From positions 1 to 12,975 of the forward strand of contig JAOZUV010000024.1 in the NCBI GenBank assembly GCA_029938505.1: 12,975 nt of DNA, read 5' to 3'. The stretch is from Bacteroidales bacterium. Lineage in GTDB: Bacteria; Bacteroidota; Bacteroidia; Bacteroidales; GCA-2711565. Positions within the stretch are counted from its first letter, which is position 1, and every line of letters begins with the position of its first letter. Positions 6,290 through 12,975 of the stretch are shown piece after piece. Below the pieces are notes generated by a model, which worked only from the letters and a program-made list of their open reading frames with translations, had not been told where the DNA came from and did not search any database. The translations under genes and the position numbers were made by a program.

Positions 6290-8087
6290 ATTTTTTGGCT
6301 AATACAGTGGTCTTTTTAAAATGATATGAATTTCCGTTGAGATTAAAAACTTCAACGTAAATGATATAAATGCCAGCAGCTAATTGTCTGTTTTCTTCAT
6401 CTAATCCATTCCAGAAATATAATGCACCCATTCCAGTTAATTCGTTTTTTACAAGATATCGGATTTGTTGCCCTTCACTGTTGAATATAAAAATATTTAC
6501 ACTACCTCCTTCTTCTTTTAGGTTTAGTGAAATTGAAAGTAAATCCTCTTCCCCATCCTGATTTGGTGAAAAAACTTCAGGGGAGATTATAATTTTTTCC
6601 GCAGAAACACCGGAATCATAAAATTGAGAATTTTTAAAAGTAGGTGTTCCAAAATCACTATTTTTTGTTGCCGATTGCCAAGAGTTTTCGCTTAAGCCTG
6701 AGGTCTCAAAATGAATTTTTTCTAGAGCAACCCCATCTGTGAAATTTAAACTCGGATGATGCATATCTTCTCGATAATGGATTTTATCTATTAATATCCC
6801 TGAATCTGAAACTAAGAATAAAAAACCCTCTCGGTTTATTAGATCGGGTAGTTTTGGGACTTTAATAAGATGTGTTGGGAATTCTGTAAAATAACATTTT
6901 CTGACATTTTCAGGAGATGGCGATATTATCCAATAATCTTTGGGGTGTATAAATATAGACGTATCAGAAATTCTACATAAGGTGGTATCCGGAGGATTTG
7001 GGAAATTGCATTTAATACGGGCAAAATTGATGTGTTTGAAATTTAAAATTTTGTCACTTCTATTATAAATTTCCACATATTCTTCACAGTCTTCAAGCGG
7101 ATCGAATAAGATTTCATTAATGACTAAATCATTTTTTTGAACAACAAAATAAATAAACTCAAAATTAGTTACACCCATTGTATTTTCTGAAAAATCTTGA
7201 ATGTTTTGTAGGGATAATTGATAATTTTTGTTTTCCTCGAAGGAGGATAGAAAATACAAATCTAAAATTTGCAAAGATTCATCTGTCTGAACTAAAATTG
7301 GATTCCCAACCCCAAGATTAACACTGAAATTTTCTAATATTTGAGTGCTTTCAGGATTGAGAGATTCTGAAAATTCTAATTTTAATTGGTTTGCTTGTAT
7401 TATTTCTAGGGATGTTAATTGGGGAGCTATGTCATCAATAATGGGAGTTCCAACATATACATCATCAAAATAAAATTTTTGATTGTTGCTGGAAGTATAT
7501 TTACAAAATAATCCAAAAAACTCTGAAGATTGAATTTCTTGATCAGAGCCGCTTGCTTCGAGGGTAAATAAACATCCTCCATTTTGATCAACATACAATT
7601 CCCACAAACCACTTTCACTTCTAATAAGCTTTACTCGAAATTCAAAAGAGCCTGAAATTAGGGCATCTGAAGTTCGACAAATAGAAGTTATTTCATTACC
7701 GTTTTGTCTAAATAATTCGATTGCATCTTTTGAACCCGATTCTCCAAATTGCAGAAAATAGCCATTTATATTTTCATCACTTAAATCAGCCTTATCAGTC
7801 ATTAGGTAAATTCTGCAATTGTTATTTCCTGATGGACTAAAAGCTAGTTTTATCCAAAATTGCCATTCACAATTTTGTTGAAACTGATGAGAAGTAACTA
7901 GTGATGAAATGCCCGCCCCTTCAGCCTTAAGCTGTAGTTGAAAAGAGGAGTTAATATTGAAATGATCAATATCACCAATCCATATTGGATTTACAGACAG
8001 ATTGCCGTCTGAAAAATTATCGTCTATTTGAGCACTGCAAAAAACTGGGGAGCAAAACACTGTGATCAAAAGTCCAAGCATTTTCAT
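6282..8087 (-). CDS. Secreted multidomain protein with lamin-tail domain and FlgD-like/gliding-type C-terminal domain
   Basis: From the ATG at 8087 the protein is 601 aa and begins with a signal peptide MKMLGLLITVFCSPVFCSAQ, cleaved after SAQ or nearby. Two further ATGs lie upstream in frame. The one at 8126 overlaps a TAnnTTTG element and is unlikely; the one at 8111 would bury the signal peptide behind extra residues. Domains, numbered from 8087: about 20-215, a concanavalin/laminin-G-like jelly roll ending FYFDDVYVG; about 218-315, an Ig-like (SbsA/Big_5 type) domain starting DDIAPQLTSLEI; about 320-485, a lamin-tail domain (LVINEILFDP, EYVEIYNRSD); about 500-601, a FlgD/CHU_C-like domain with FSPNQDGEEDLL and FWNGLDEENRQLAAGIY. 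The last domain resembles C-terminal domains that direct Bacteroidota proteins to the type IX secretion system, but it is not a clean match. No catalytic residues are evident, so a surface-binding or adhesive role is inferred. Confidence 0.8.
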   Translation of the reverse strand: MKMLGLLITVFCSPVFCSAQIDDNFSDGNLSVNPIWIGDIDHFNINSSFQLQLKAEGAGISSLVTSHQFQQNCEWQFWIKLAFSPSGNNNCRIYLMTDKADLSDENINGYFLQFGESGSKDAIELFRQNGNEITSICRTSDALISGSFEFRVKLIRSESGLWELYVDQNGGCLFTLEASGSDQEIQSSEFFGLFCKYTSSNNQKFYFDDVYVGTPIIDDIAPQLTSLEIIQANQLKLEFSESLNPESTQILENFSVNLGVGNPILVQTDESLQILDLYFLSSFEENKNYQLSLQNIQDFSENTMGVTNFEFIYFVVQKNDLVINEILFDPLEDCEEYVEIYNRSDKILNFKHINFARIKCNFPNPPDTTLCRISDTSIFIHPKDYWIISPSPENVRKCYFTEFPTHLIKVPKLPDLINREGFLFLVSDSGILIDKIHYREDMHHPSLNFTDGVALEKIHFETSGLSENSWQSATKNSDFGTPTFKNSQFYDSGVSAEKIIISPEVFSPNQDGEEDLLSISLNLKEEGGSVNIFIFNSEGQQIRYLVKNELTGMGALYFWNGLDEENRQLAAGIYIIYVEVFNLNGNSYHFKKTTVLAKKFK

Positions 8088-8123
8088 GTTTGGCCAAATT
8101 GTGTTTGCCATGATTTTTTTACA

Positions 8124-8131
8124 CAAATTTA
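8124..8131 (-). promoter_or_regulatory. -7 element (TAAATTTG) before the lamin-tail protein gene
   Basis: On the minus strand the bases read TAAATTTG, a full match to TAnnTTTG. No good -33 TTG is visible at normal spacing. If used, transcription starts near 8117. That excludes the ATG at 8126 and leaves about 30 nt of leader before the ATG at 8087. Confidence 0.35.
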
Positions 8132-8153
8132 TTTATCAAGAGGTTAAATATAC

Positions 8154-8161
8154 TATTTTTG
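8154..8161 (+). promoter_or_regulatory. -7 element (TATTTTTG) before ribF
   Basis: TATTTTTG fits TAnnTTTG and is followed by GCGAAG, a common Bacteroidota context. It lies 43 nt upstream of the ribF GTG, giving a leader of about 35 nt. A -33 TTG is not evident. It faces away from the element at 8124-8131, with 22 nt between them. Confidence 0.4.
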
Positions 8162-8204
8162 CGAAGCAATTTCAAGACTGATAGAAAATATAATTTAGTA
8201 TTTC

Positions 8205-9128
8205 GTGAAGATTTACAAGGATATAGAAGAATTTAAGGGGGTGAAAAACCCAATTGTTACGATTGGAACTTTTGATGGCGTACATGTTGGTCACCAAAAA
8301 ATCATTAATCGTATGCGAGATGTTGCAAATAAAGTGGATGGAGAAACTGTTTTGTTAACTTTTTATCCGCATCCTCGTTTGGTGATTCATCCTGACAGCA
8401 AAAATTTGCGATTCATCAATATTCAAAAACGTAAAATTGAACTACTTGAAAAGGCAGGAATCAATCATTTGGTCATCATTTCTTTTACAAAAGAATTTTC
8501 AAAGCTTACTTCCACCCAATTTATTAAGGAATATATTGCTGAAAAGATTCAGGCTCGTAAACTTATTATTGGCTATGACCATCATTTTGGGAAAAACAGA
8601 TTGGGCGATTTCTCAATTTTATATGATTTAGGAAAAGAATTTAATTTTGAAGTTGAAAAAATTCCTGCTCAAGATGTAGAAAATATTGCGGTTAGTTCTA
8701 CTAAAATTCGTAAAGCTTTAGATGAAGGAAAAATTAAAGTAGCTAATAATTTATTGGGCTATGAATATTCCATCACAGGCGTTGTTGTAGAGGGAAATAA
8801 AATTGGAAGAACGATTGGATTCCCAACGGCAAATATTGAGCTTGAAAATGAATATAAACTGATTACCGCCAATGGTGTTTATGCCAGTCGTGTTGAGTAT
8901 GAGGGAGTTATTTATCAAGGAATGAGTAATATTGGGGTTCGTCCAACGGTGAATCATAGCGATTTAACAATTGAAGTAAATATTTTTAATTTTGATAAAG
9001 AAATCTACGGAGAAACGATTAGTATTTATTTTGTAGATCGTATTCGCTCTGAGGTTAAATTTGATGATTTAGAGGCCTTAAAAGATCAGTTGACTCTAGA
9101 CAAGGAAACGGTGAAAAAGCTGTTGTAA
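8205..9128 (+). CDS. ribF: Bifunctional riboflavin kinase / FAD synthetase
   Basis: The 307-aa cytoplasmic enzyme phosphorylates riboflavin to FMN and adenylylates FMN to FAD. The N-terminal nucleotidyltransferase domain (about 1-165) has the HIGH-type motif TFDGVHVGH at 22-30 and a conserved GYDHHFGKNRLGD at 123-135. SSTKIRKAL follows at 164-172. The C-terminal flavokinase domain (about 180-307) has GRTIGFPTANIEL at 201-213, NGVYASRV at 223-230 and MSNIGVRPT at 240-248. The family glutamate lies in EVNIFNFD. The length is typical and both active-site regions look intact. Translation starts at a GTG, giving the usual N-terminus MKIYKDIEEFKG; no in-frame ATG lies nearby. It is a stand-alone gene, divergent from the lamin-tail gene and followed by an independently promoted RNase H gene. 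Confidence 0.96.
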   Translation: MKIYKDIEEFKGVKNPIVTIGTFDGVHVGHQKIINRMRDVANKVDGETVLLTFYPHPRLVIHPDSKNLRFINIQKRKIELLEKAGINHLVIISFTKEFSKLTSTQFIKEYIAEKIQARKLIIGYDHHFGKNRLGDFSILYDLGKEFNFEVEKIPAQDVENIAVSSTKIRKALDEGKIKVANNLLGYEYSITGVVVEGNKIGRTIGFPTANIELENEYKLITANGVYASRVEYEGVIYQGMSNIGVRPTVNHSDLTIEVNIFNFDKEIYGETISIYFVDRIRSEVKFDDLEALKDQLTLDKETVKKLL

Positions 9129-9129
9129 G

Positions 9130-9160
9130 TTGATTAAAATTATTCCCACACCTAAATTTG
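9130..9160 (+). promoter_or_regulatory. Promoter with -33 TTG and -7 TAAATTTG before the RNase H gene
   Basis: TTG at 9130-9132 and TAAATTTG at 9153-9160 are separated by 20 nt, which fits the Bacteroidota promoter pattern. This is one of the two best promoters in the window. Transcription would begin near 9167, leaving a leader of roughly 44 nt. The -33 element abuts the ribF stop (9126-9128), so the RNase H gene is probably transcribed separately. Confidence 0.6.
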
Positions 9161-9163
9161 TTA

Positions 9164-9193
9164 ACTTTAGGCACTCATAACTTTAGTTCACTC
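9164..9193 (+). repeat. Imperfect tandem direct repeat in the RNase H gene leader
   Basis: ACTTTAGGCACTC (9164-9176) recurs as ACTTTAGTTCACTC (9180-9193), a 16-nt period with one substitution and one inserted base. CCTAAA at 9151-9156 is also inverted against TTTAGG at 9166-9171 across the -7 element. The repeat overlaps the expected transcription start and leader. It could be a regulator site or a chance duplication. Confidence 0.35.
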
Positions 9194-9210
9194 TAGGCAT
9201 TTTTAAAATT

Positions 9211-9837
9211 ATGGCTAAACAAAAATATTACGTTGTTTGGAAAGGGAATAAGCCTGGCATTTATACCTCTTGGGATGAGTGCAAAAAACAGATTACTGGT
9301 TTTATAGGTGCTGTTTATAAATCTTTTGAAGATAAAATACTAGCTGAAAAAGCGTTTAAGGGTAATCCCTATTTGTATGTTGGAAATAAAAAGAATCCGT
9401 TTTCTTCGAAAACCAATAGTTCTGTTGGCAGACCGATAAAAAATTCAATTTCTGTTGATGCAGCTTGTAGTGGAAATCCTGGTATTTTAGAATATCAGGG
9501 TGTTAAAACAGCGACCAAGGAAGAACTTTTTCATTTGGGACCATTCCCAGAAGGAACTGTAAATTTAGGGGAGTTTTTAGCCCTTGTTCATGGTTTAGCT
9601 TTTTTAAAAAAACACAATTCTACTCTTCCGATATATACTGATTCAATCACAGCCATGAAGTGGGTGAGAGTTAAGAAAATAAATACCAAGCTTGAGCGAA
9701 CGCTTAAAAATGAAGAACTATTTAAATTAGTAGATCGGGGTATTGAGTGGCTAAAAAATAATGAGTATTCCAACCCTATCATTAAGTGGGAAACTTCTGT
9801 TTGGGGTGAAATTCCTGCTGATTTTGGGAGAAAATAA
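9211..9837 (+). CDS. rnhA: Ribonuclease H family protein with N-terminal viroplasmin (hybrid-binding) domain
   Basis: The 208-aa protein cleaves the RNA strand of RNA:DNA hybrids in the cytoplasm. Residues 4-48 (YYVVWKGNKPGIYTSWDECK) are a caulimovirus VI/viroplasmin-type domain, which in RNase H1 binds hybrids. A linker of about 30 residues leads to the RNase H fold at about 79-208. The acidic catalytic set is visible: D83 in VDAACSGNPG, E121 in NLGEFLALVHG, D144 in YTDS, and D204 in the C-terminal PADFGRK. The domain differs from E. coli RNase HI: the sequence after SGNPG is ILEYQGV rather than a GPGGYG-type turn, and the fourth acid sits at the extreme C-terminus. This matches a Bacteroidota sub-family I recognise. 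The symbol rnhA is by function; orthology to E. coli rnhA is not claimed. The gene has its own promoter and a strong terminator. Confidence 0.9.
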   Translation: MAKQKYYVVWKGNKPGIYTSWDECKKQITGFIGAVYKSFEDKILAEKAFKGNPYLYVGNKKNPFSSKTNSSVGRPIKNSISVDAACSGNPGILEYQGVKTATKEELFHLGPFPEGTVNLGEFLALVHGLAFLKKHNSTLPIYTDSITAMKWVRVKKINTKLERTLKNEELFKLVDRGIEWLKNNEYSNPIIKWETSVWGEIPADFGRK

Positions 9838-9859
9838 CACCGACTTTATTGTAAAACAA

Positions 9860-9891
9860 AAAAAAGCCCTCAAAATTTTGAGGGCTTTTTT
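9860..9891. terminator. Bidirectional intrinsic terminator (32-nt perfect palindrome)
   Basis: AAAAAGCCCTCAAAA (9861-9875) is followed directly by its reverse complement TTTTGAGGGCTTTTT (9876-9890), with one more A/T pair outside. The GC-rich core GCCCTC/GAGGGC with A and T flanks gives a U-tract on either strand. It sits between the convergent RNase H gene (stop at 9837) and the coiled-coil gene (stop at 9918), so it can end both transcripts. Confidence 0.9.
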
Positions 9892-9917
9892 AATATATTA
9901 AGAATGCTAATTCTTTT

Positions 9918-10817
9918 TTATCTTAAATTGAAGTTAGCGTGTCCAATAATATTTCCACCTTCATAAACATCAACCTTATATTCACCAGCTGCTAAATCTT
10001 GGTTAGCTTTATCCCAGTAACAACAAACAGTAACTGCTTCGTTTGCATAATCAACAGTTTTCATGATTGAATACTGTAATTTATCACCATTATAATCGAA
10101 AGCAAATTCGTCACCTGTTCCCTTAGCTAAAATTTTGTTATCTGGCCCAGCAATACGAATGTAAACATTTTTGGATCCTGCTTTAGCAATAACATTTTCT
10201 ACTAAAGTAAAACAAACTTTAATTTTGTTTAATTTACTTGCTTTGTCCATTCCTCTTTCTTTGCCATTAGATTTAACTCTTACTCCTTCTGCAGTAACAG
10301 CGAATGTTTTAATAACACTTGCTTTGTCAACTTGATCAGTTAAAGAGTTTTTGATTTTAGTTAAACTAGATGTTTTTTCTTGTTCAGCAGCAAACTGACC
10401 TTTAACCATAGTGTTTTCGTCAGTCAGTTTTTGGTTTTCTACTTTTAGCTGATCAATTTGTTTAACATAACCGTCAGAAATTGTTTGAAGTTCTTCGAAT
10501 TGTTTTTTGATTTTGAAATAACTCCATTTGTATTTAAGAGCATTTTCAATTTCTGTAGCTTTTGCTTGAATAACACTGTCTTTTTCGGTTAATGTACCTG
10601 CTAGTTCAGTATTTTCAGCTTTAAGTTGACTATGATCAGTCATTAGTTTGTCTAAATTGGCTTGAAGCTCAACACGCTGAGATTCTTTTTCTGCAAGTAG
10701 ACCAGTTAATTCATTTTTTGTGTTTATCCACATGAAAATTGCACCAGCAACAGCTAGTACTAATACAATGGTTAATACTTTGAAAAGCATTCCACCTTTT
10801 TGTTCTTGTTCGCTCAT
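9918..10817 (-). CDS. Membrane-anchored coiled-coil protein of unknown function
   Basis: The 299-aa protein has three parts. A short cytoplasmic start (MSEQEQKGGMLFK) is followed by one transmembrane helix at about residues 12-31. A long heptad-like coiled coil at about 33-165 is rich in Glu, Lys, Gln and Leu (for example LKVENQKLTDENTMVKG). A globular, probably beta-sandwich domain occupies about 168-299 (VTAEGVRVKSNGKERG, KIKVCFTLVEN, VYIRIAGPDNKILA, AGEYKVDVYEGG). Orientation is predicted with the coil and C-terminal domain in the periplasm. Such proteins are widespread in Bacteroidota and often carry automatic names such as SMC-like, which reflect only the coiled coil. Cysteines occur at 202, 265 and 266 (TVCCYW). 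I know of no assigned function. The gene is monocistronic, with a good promoter and a shared downstream terminator. A structural or assembly role in the envelope is inference. Confidence 0.8.
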   Translation of the reverse strand: MSEQEQKGGMLFKVLTIVLVLAVAGAIFMWINTKNELTGLLAEKESQRVELQANLDKLMTDHSQLKAENTELAGTLTEKDSVIQAKATEIENALKYKWSYFKIKKQFEELQTISDGYVKQIDQLKVENQKLTDENTMVKGQFAAEQEKTSSLTKIKNSLTDQVDKASVIKTFAVTAEGVRVKSNGKERGMDKASKLNKIKVCFTLVENVIAKAGSKNVYIRIAGPDNKILAKGTGDEFAFDYNGDKLQYSIMKTVDYANEAVTVCCYWDKANQDLAAGEYKVDVYEGGNIIGHANFNLR

Positions 10818-10897
10818 AATTTTAATACGATTTTATGATTAGTTTTTAATTTGGTTAAAAAATTTAAAGATTTGTTCTAAATTCTCCCTAGATGCTG

Positions 10898-10926
10898 CAA
10901 ATATAGTAAAAAAACTATTTTTCCAA
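10898..10926 (-). promoter_or_regulatory. Promoter (TTG, 18 nt, TATATTTG) before the coiled-coil protein gene
   Basis: On the minus strand TTG (10924-10926) precedes TATATTTG (10898-10905) by 18 nt, a good match to the Bacteroidota -33/-7 pattern. The start codon is at 10817, so the leader would be about 75 nt. I see no recognisable riboswitch in that leader, which is A/T-rich. Confidence 0.6.
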
Positions 10927-11011
10927 TAAGAAAACAAATATAATTTCCTCATTTACAACCCACATTAATCTAAAAAAATAACTGCAAAACATCTTTTGAT
11001 ATTGTTTAAAT

Positions 11012-11043
11012 AAAAAAAGGGTCGAATTTTTTCGACCCTTTTT
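11012..11043 (-). terminator. Intrinsic terminator after the C69 dipeptidase gene
   Basis: AAAAAGGGTCGAA (11014-11026) pairs with TTCGACCCTTTTT (11031-11043) around a 4-nt loop. Read on the minus strand it is a GGGTCGAA stem followed by a run of seven T, 20 nt after the dipeptidase stop codon at 11064. It would insulate the coiled-coil gene downstream on the same strand. Confidence 0.88.
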
Positions 11044-11063
11044 AATTTATCAATGATATTTTT

Positions 11064-12788
11064 TTAGTGTCCACCCCCACCAATTACTCTAAATTGGTCT
11101 CCGGTTTCTTTGACAATTCTTTTATACCATGCCTCACCATAGCCTGGTTGTTTTACATCAGGAGTCATAATTTTCCATCCTGTAGGAACAGCTCTTTCTG
11201 TTTTTATATTTCCATCCATATATTTCATGAAAAGAAATTTATATAATTTTTCCCAGGTGTAAGTAACGCGATTTCCTTGACTTACAGAATAATTGGTCAA
11301 ATATTTAACAGCCATAGCTGGGTCTTTTTTATAAAGAGCCAAAGCCCCTTCATCAATAGCAGGAGTTAAGTCTATAAATTCATTTTCGAATTCAGATTGA
11401 ACTTTTTCTATATCAGCATGAATAACATTATAGCGTGTATATGCAAAATTGCTTACTTGGTTAAAGATCCAAAAAGCAGAATTATCTGACCATTCCATCA
11501 TTTCACCATTTCCTTCAGCAAAAGTTTCAGGAACTTCTGTTATAGAAGAGTACATTGGTGTGTAAACTGAACTTGCAGCGTCATCAAGGCCAAACCAAAA
11601 AATTCCACCAATTTCATCGGGTAAAAAGTTACGCGATTGAGTAACAAACGAAAATCCAGTTTGTTGAGTAGCTGTTGCACGTTCGTTGCAATATTGAACA
11701 CTATCAACCTCCCAATATAAACCTCTCCATCTGTAAGGATTTGCATAAGGGCCAGCGCCGATATCTTTACTCATATCTAATTCGGTACCTTCTAAATGAT
11801 CGCGCATAAACATCATCATATCATGAACACTTACCTTTTGTTTTGGTTTTACCCAAAGAGGCATTCTATTTGATGCAAAATTTTTATATGTTAATGGCTT
11901 TCCTTCTTCAGCTTCTTCCGGATGTTCTATATGACCTTTAGCGTAATTCCAATATTTATCTATTCCATCAGTAACCTTGTTAAACATGGTCCAAACACGA
12001 ATCTCACAAAAACGAGCACCCCCAAAATTAATGGGAGCATAAACATCGGAGAAGCTAAAAAATTTGTCTTTTCCTTCGTAAAATCCTTTTTCTTTAGCAA
12101 AAGTGATAACATCTTTAGCGTTGAAAGTCATTGCACCAGGATCGTTCCAATTATTCTCTTTCTGATAATCAAATGTTGTGATACGAGCTTGGTTTGCATG
12201 ACCAGAAACATAACCATCAGGAATACGCATTGCAACCCAAACAGCACCTTTTTCGCCTTCACCTTTGCCGATTAATTCCATAATCCATACCTCTTCTTTA
12301 TCAGCAATAGAAAACGATTCTCCCGAACTTGCATAGCCATAAGTATCCATCATCCAAGCAATATTTTTAATTGCTTCGCGAGCTGTTTTTGATCGTTGTA
12401 GACCAATATAAATTAAACTACCATAGTCCATAATTGCTCCTGATTGACTTCCCAGTTCTGGACGGCCACCATAAGTTGTTTCACCAATAGCAACCTGATA
12501 CTCATTCATATTTCCAACAACATTGTAAGTTTCAGAAACTTGAGCAATTTCTCCTAAAGGTTTACCTGTATCCCACTCATAAATCTTTAACATGGATCCC
12601 TCTGGCCATTTGGCTGCAGGCCAGTGATACAATTCGCCATACAAAACATGTGAATCAGCAGCATAAGAAATCATTGTAGAGCCATCAACAGAAGCGCCTT
12701 TGGTTACCAAATAATTTGTACATGCATTTGATTGAAAGCCTAAAGAAGCAATCAATAAAATACTTAATGTTAAAATCAGTCTTTTCAT
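11064..12788 (-). CDS. Secreted family C69 dipeptidase (PepD-like Ntn hydrolase)
   Basis: The 574-aa protein begins with a signal peptide (MKRLILTLSILLIASLGF, cleaved near NA at 21-22), directly followed by Cys23 in ACTNYLVTKGAS. In family C69 a cysteine of this kind becomes the N-terminal nucleophile of an Ntn hydrolase. Family-typical segments follow: DGSTMISYAADSH at 35-47, AIGETTYGGR at 100-109, YGSLIYIGLQRSKTAREAI at 122-140 and YGYASSGESFSIADKEEVWI at 150-169. RIPDGYVSGHANQARITTFD follows at 188-207, and FLPDEIGGIFWFGLDDA lies in the C-terminal half (388-404). It probably hydrolyses dipeptides in the periplasm or outside the cell. The C-terminus ends in GGGGH. It stands alone, with a TATATTTG element upstream and a terminator downstream. 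Functionally it could feed peptide or amino-acid uptake, though no transporter gene is coupled to it. Confidence 0.93.
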   Translation of the reverse strand: MKRLILTLSILLIASLGFQSNACTNYLVTKGASVDGSTMISYAADSHVLYGELYHWPAAKWPEGSMLKIYEWDTGKPLGEIAQVSETYNVVGNMNEYQVAIGETTYGGRPELGSQSGAIMDYGSLIYIGLQRSKTAREAIKNIAWMMDTYGYASSGESFSIADKEEVWIMELIGKGEGEKGAVWVAMRIPDGYVSGHANQARITTFDYQKENNWNDPGAMTFNAKDVITFAKEKGFYEGKDKFFSFSDVYAPINFGGARFCEIRVWTMFNKVTDGIDKYWNYAKGHIEHPEEAEEGKPLTYKNFASNRMPLWVKPKQKVSVHDMMMFMRDHLEGTELDMSKDIGAGPYANPYRWRGLYWEVDSVQYCNERATATQQTGFSFVTQSRNFLPDEIGGIFWFGLDDAASSVYTPMYSSITEVPETFAEGNGEMMEWSDNSAFWIFNQVSNFAYTRYNVIHADIEKVQSEFENEFIDLTPAIDEGALALYKKDPAMAVKYLTNYSVSQGNRVTYTWEKLYKFLFMKYMDGNIKTERAVPTGWKIMTPDVKQPGYGEAWYKRIVKETGDQFRVIGGGGH

Positions 12789-12844
12789 AATTTTTTATAA
12801 TGTTTAAAATATTTCAAATAAGCATAGCCTTTAGACTAAGTGTG

Positions 12845-12852
12845 CAAATATA
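12845..12852 (-). promoter_or_regulatory. -7 element (TATATTTG) before the C69 dipeptidase gene
   Basis: The minus strand reads TATATTTG, a full TAnnTTTG match, 57 nt upstream of the start codon and preceded by an AT-rich stretch. No TTG is found at the usual -33 distance. The remaining bases to the window end (12853-12975) hold no gene I can support. Confidence 0.45.
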
Positions 12853-12975
12853 ATAATTTAAGATAGGTAATTAGGGAATTTAACATTTGTGATTTATAGA
12901 TATATATCAAAGCGTAATTTTTATTGATGAATGGGCTTGAATAATTGTGGTGGATTTAAATTTCTTGTTTAATAT

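Noticed and set aside
6370..6561. Plus-strand open frame of 63 codons
   Set aside because: It is antisense to the C-terminal FlgD-like domain of the lamin-tail protein, with no start signal or coding character.
7427..7618. Minus-strand open frame of 63 codons
   Set aside because: It is an alternate frame inside the lamin-tail gene, whose own frame is continuous and domain-rich there.
8437..8957. Small open frames on both strands within ribF
   Set aside because: The ribF frame carries all conserved motifs across this stretch; the others are shadows.
11540..12275. Open frames of 68 and 117 codons inside the C69 gene
   Set aside because: One is an alternate frame, the other antisense; neither has a promoter, start context or recognisable domain, and the C69 frame is conserved throughout.
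12907..12975. Minus-strand frame open from the right edge, ending in TGA
   Set aside because: Only 22 codons are visible and composition is uninformative; it could be a gene end or chance.
1..12975. Mobile elements, CRISPR arrays, tRNA/rRNA genes, defence or phage modules
   Set aside because: No transposase, terminal inverted repeats, regularly spaced repeats, tRNA cloverleaf or phage gene was recognised when reading both strands.

Overview
The window is AT-rich (G+C roughly one third by eye) and reads as ordinary chromosomal DNA of a member of the Bacteroidota. The evidence is the recurring -7 promoter element TAnnTTTG in front of several genes, the near absence of Shine-Dalgarno sequences, and lineage-typical proteins: a viroplasmin-type RNase H, a lamin-tail surface protein with a FlgD/gliding-type C-terminal domain, a secreted family C69 dipeptidase and a DppD-DppF fused ABC ATPase. 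A free-living Marinilabiliales/Bacteroidales-like organism is my guess, held weakly.

Layout. (1) 1-1553, plus strand: a possible tail of an upstream gene, then a lipoprotein (161-751), an intrinsic-terminator-like hairpin (771-803), a three-helix PepSY-associated membrane protein (816-1367) and a 59-residue membrane protein (1374-1553). This envelope cluster is the least understood part of the window. (2) 1560-5489, minus strand: a two-domain peptide-type ABC ATPase followed 33 nt later by RNase R (rnr), probably one transcript. (3) 5588-6289, plus: a ComF-family phosphoribosyltransferase-like protein whose stop overlaps the end of the convergent gene. (4) 6282-8087 (or 8126), minus: a secreted lamin-tail-domain protein, divergent from (5) ribF (8205-9128, plus), with back-to-back -7 elements between them. 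(6) 9211-9837, plus: a viroplasmin/RNase H1 protein with its own promoter, ending at a perfect palindromic terminator shared with (7) a convergent membrane-anchored coiled-coil protein of unknown function (9918-10817). (8) 11064-12788, minus: a secreted C69 dipeptidase with its own terminator.

Read together, the genes are mainly housekeeping: RNA decay (RNase R), removal of RNA from RNA:DNA hybrids (RNase H), flavin cofactor synthesis (RibF), peptide import energy (ABC ATPase) and extracytoplasmic peptide hydrolysis (C69). There are also several envelope proteins without assigned roles. I see no mobile element, CRISPR array, tRNA, rRNA, phage gene or recognisable defence system. The best candidates for something undescribed are the lipoprotein/PepSY/small-protein cluster with its internal terminator, and the coiled-coil protein.
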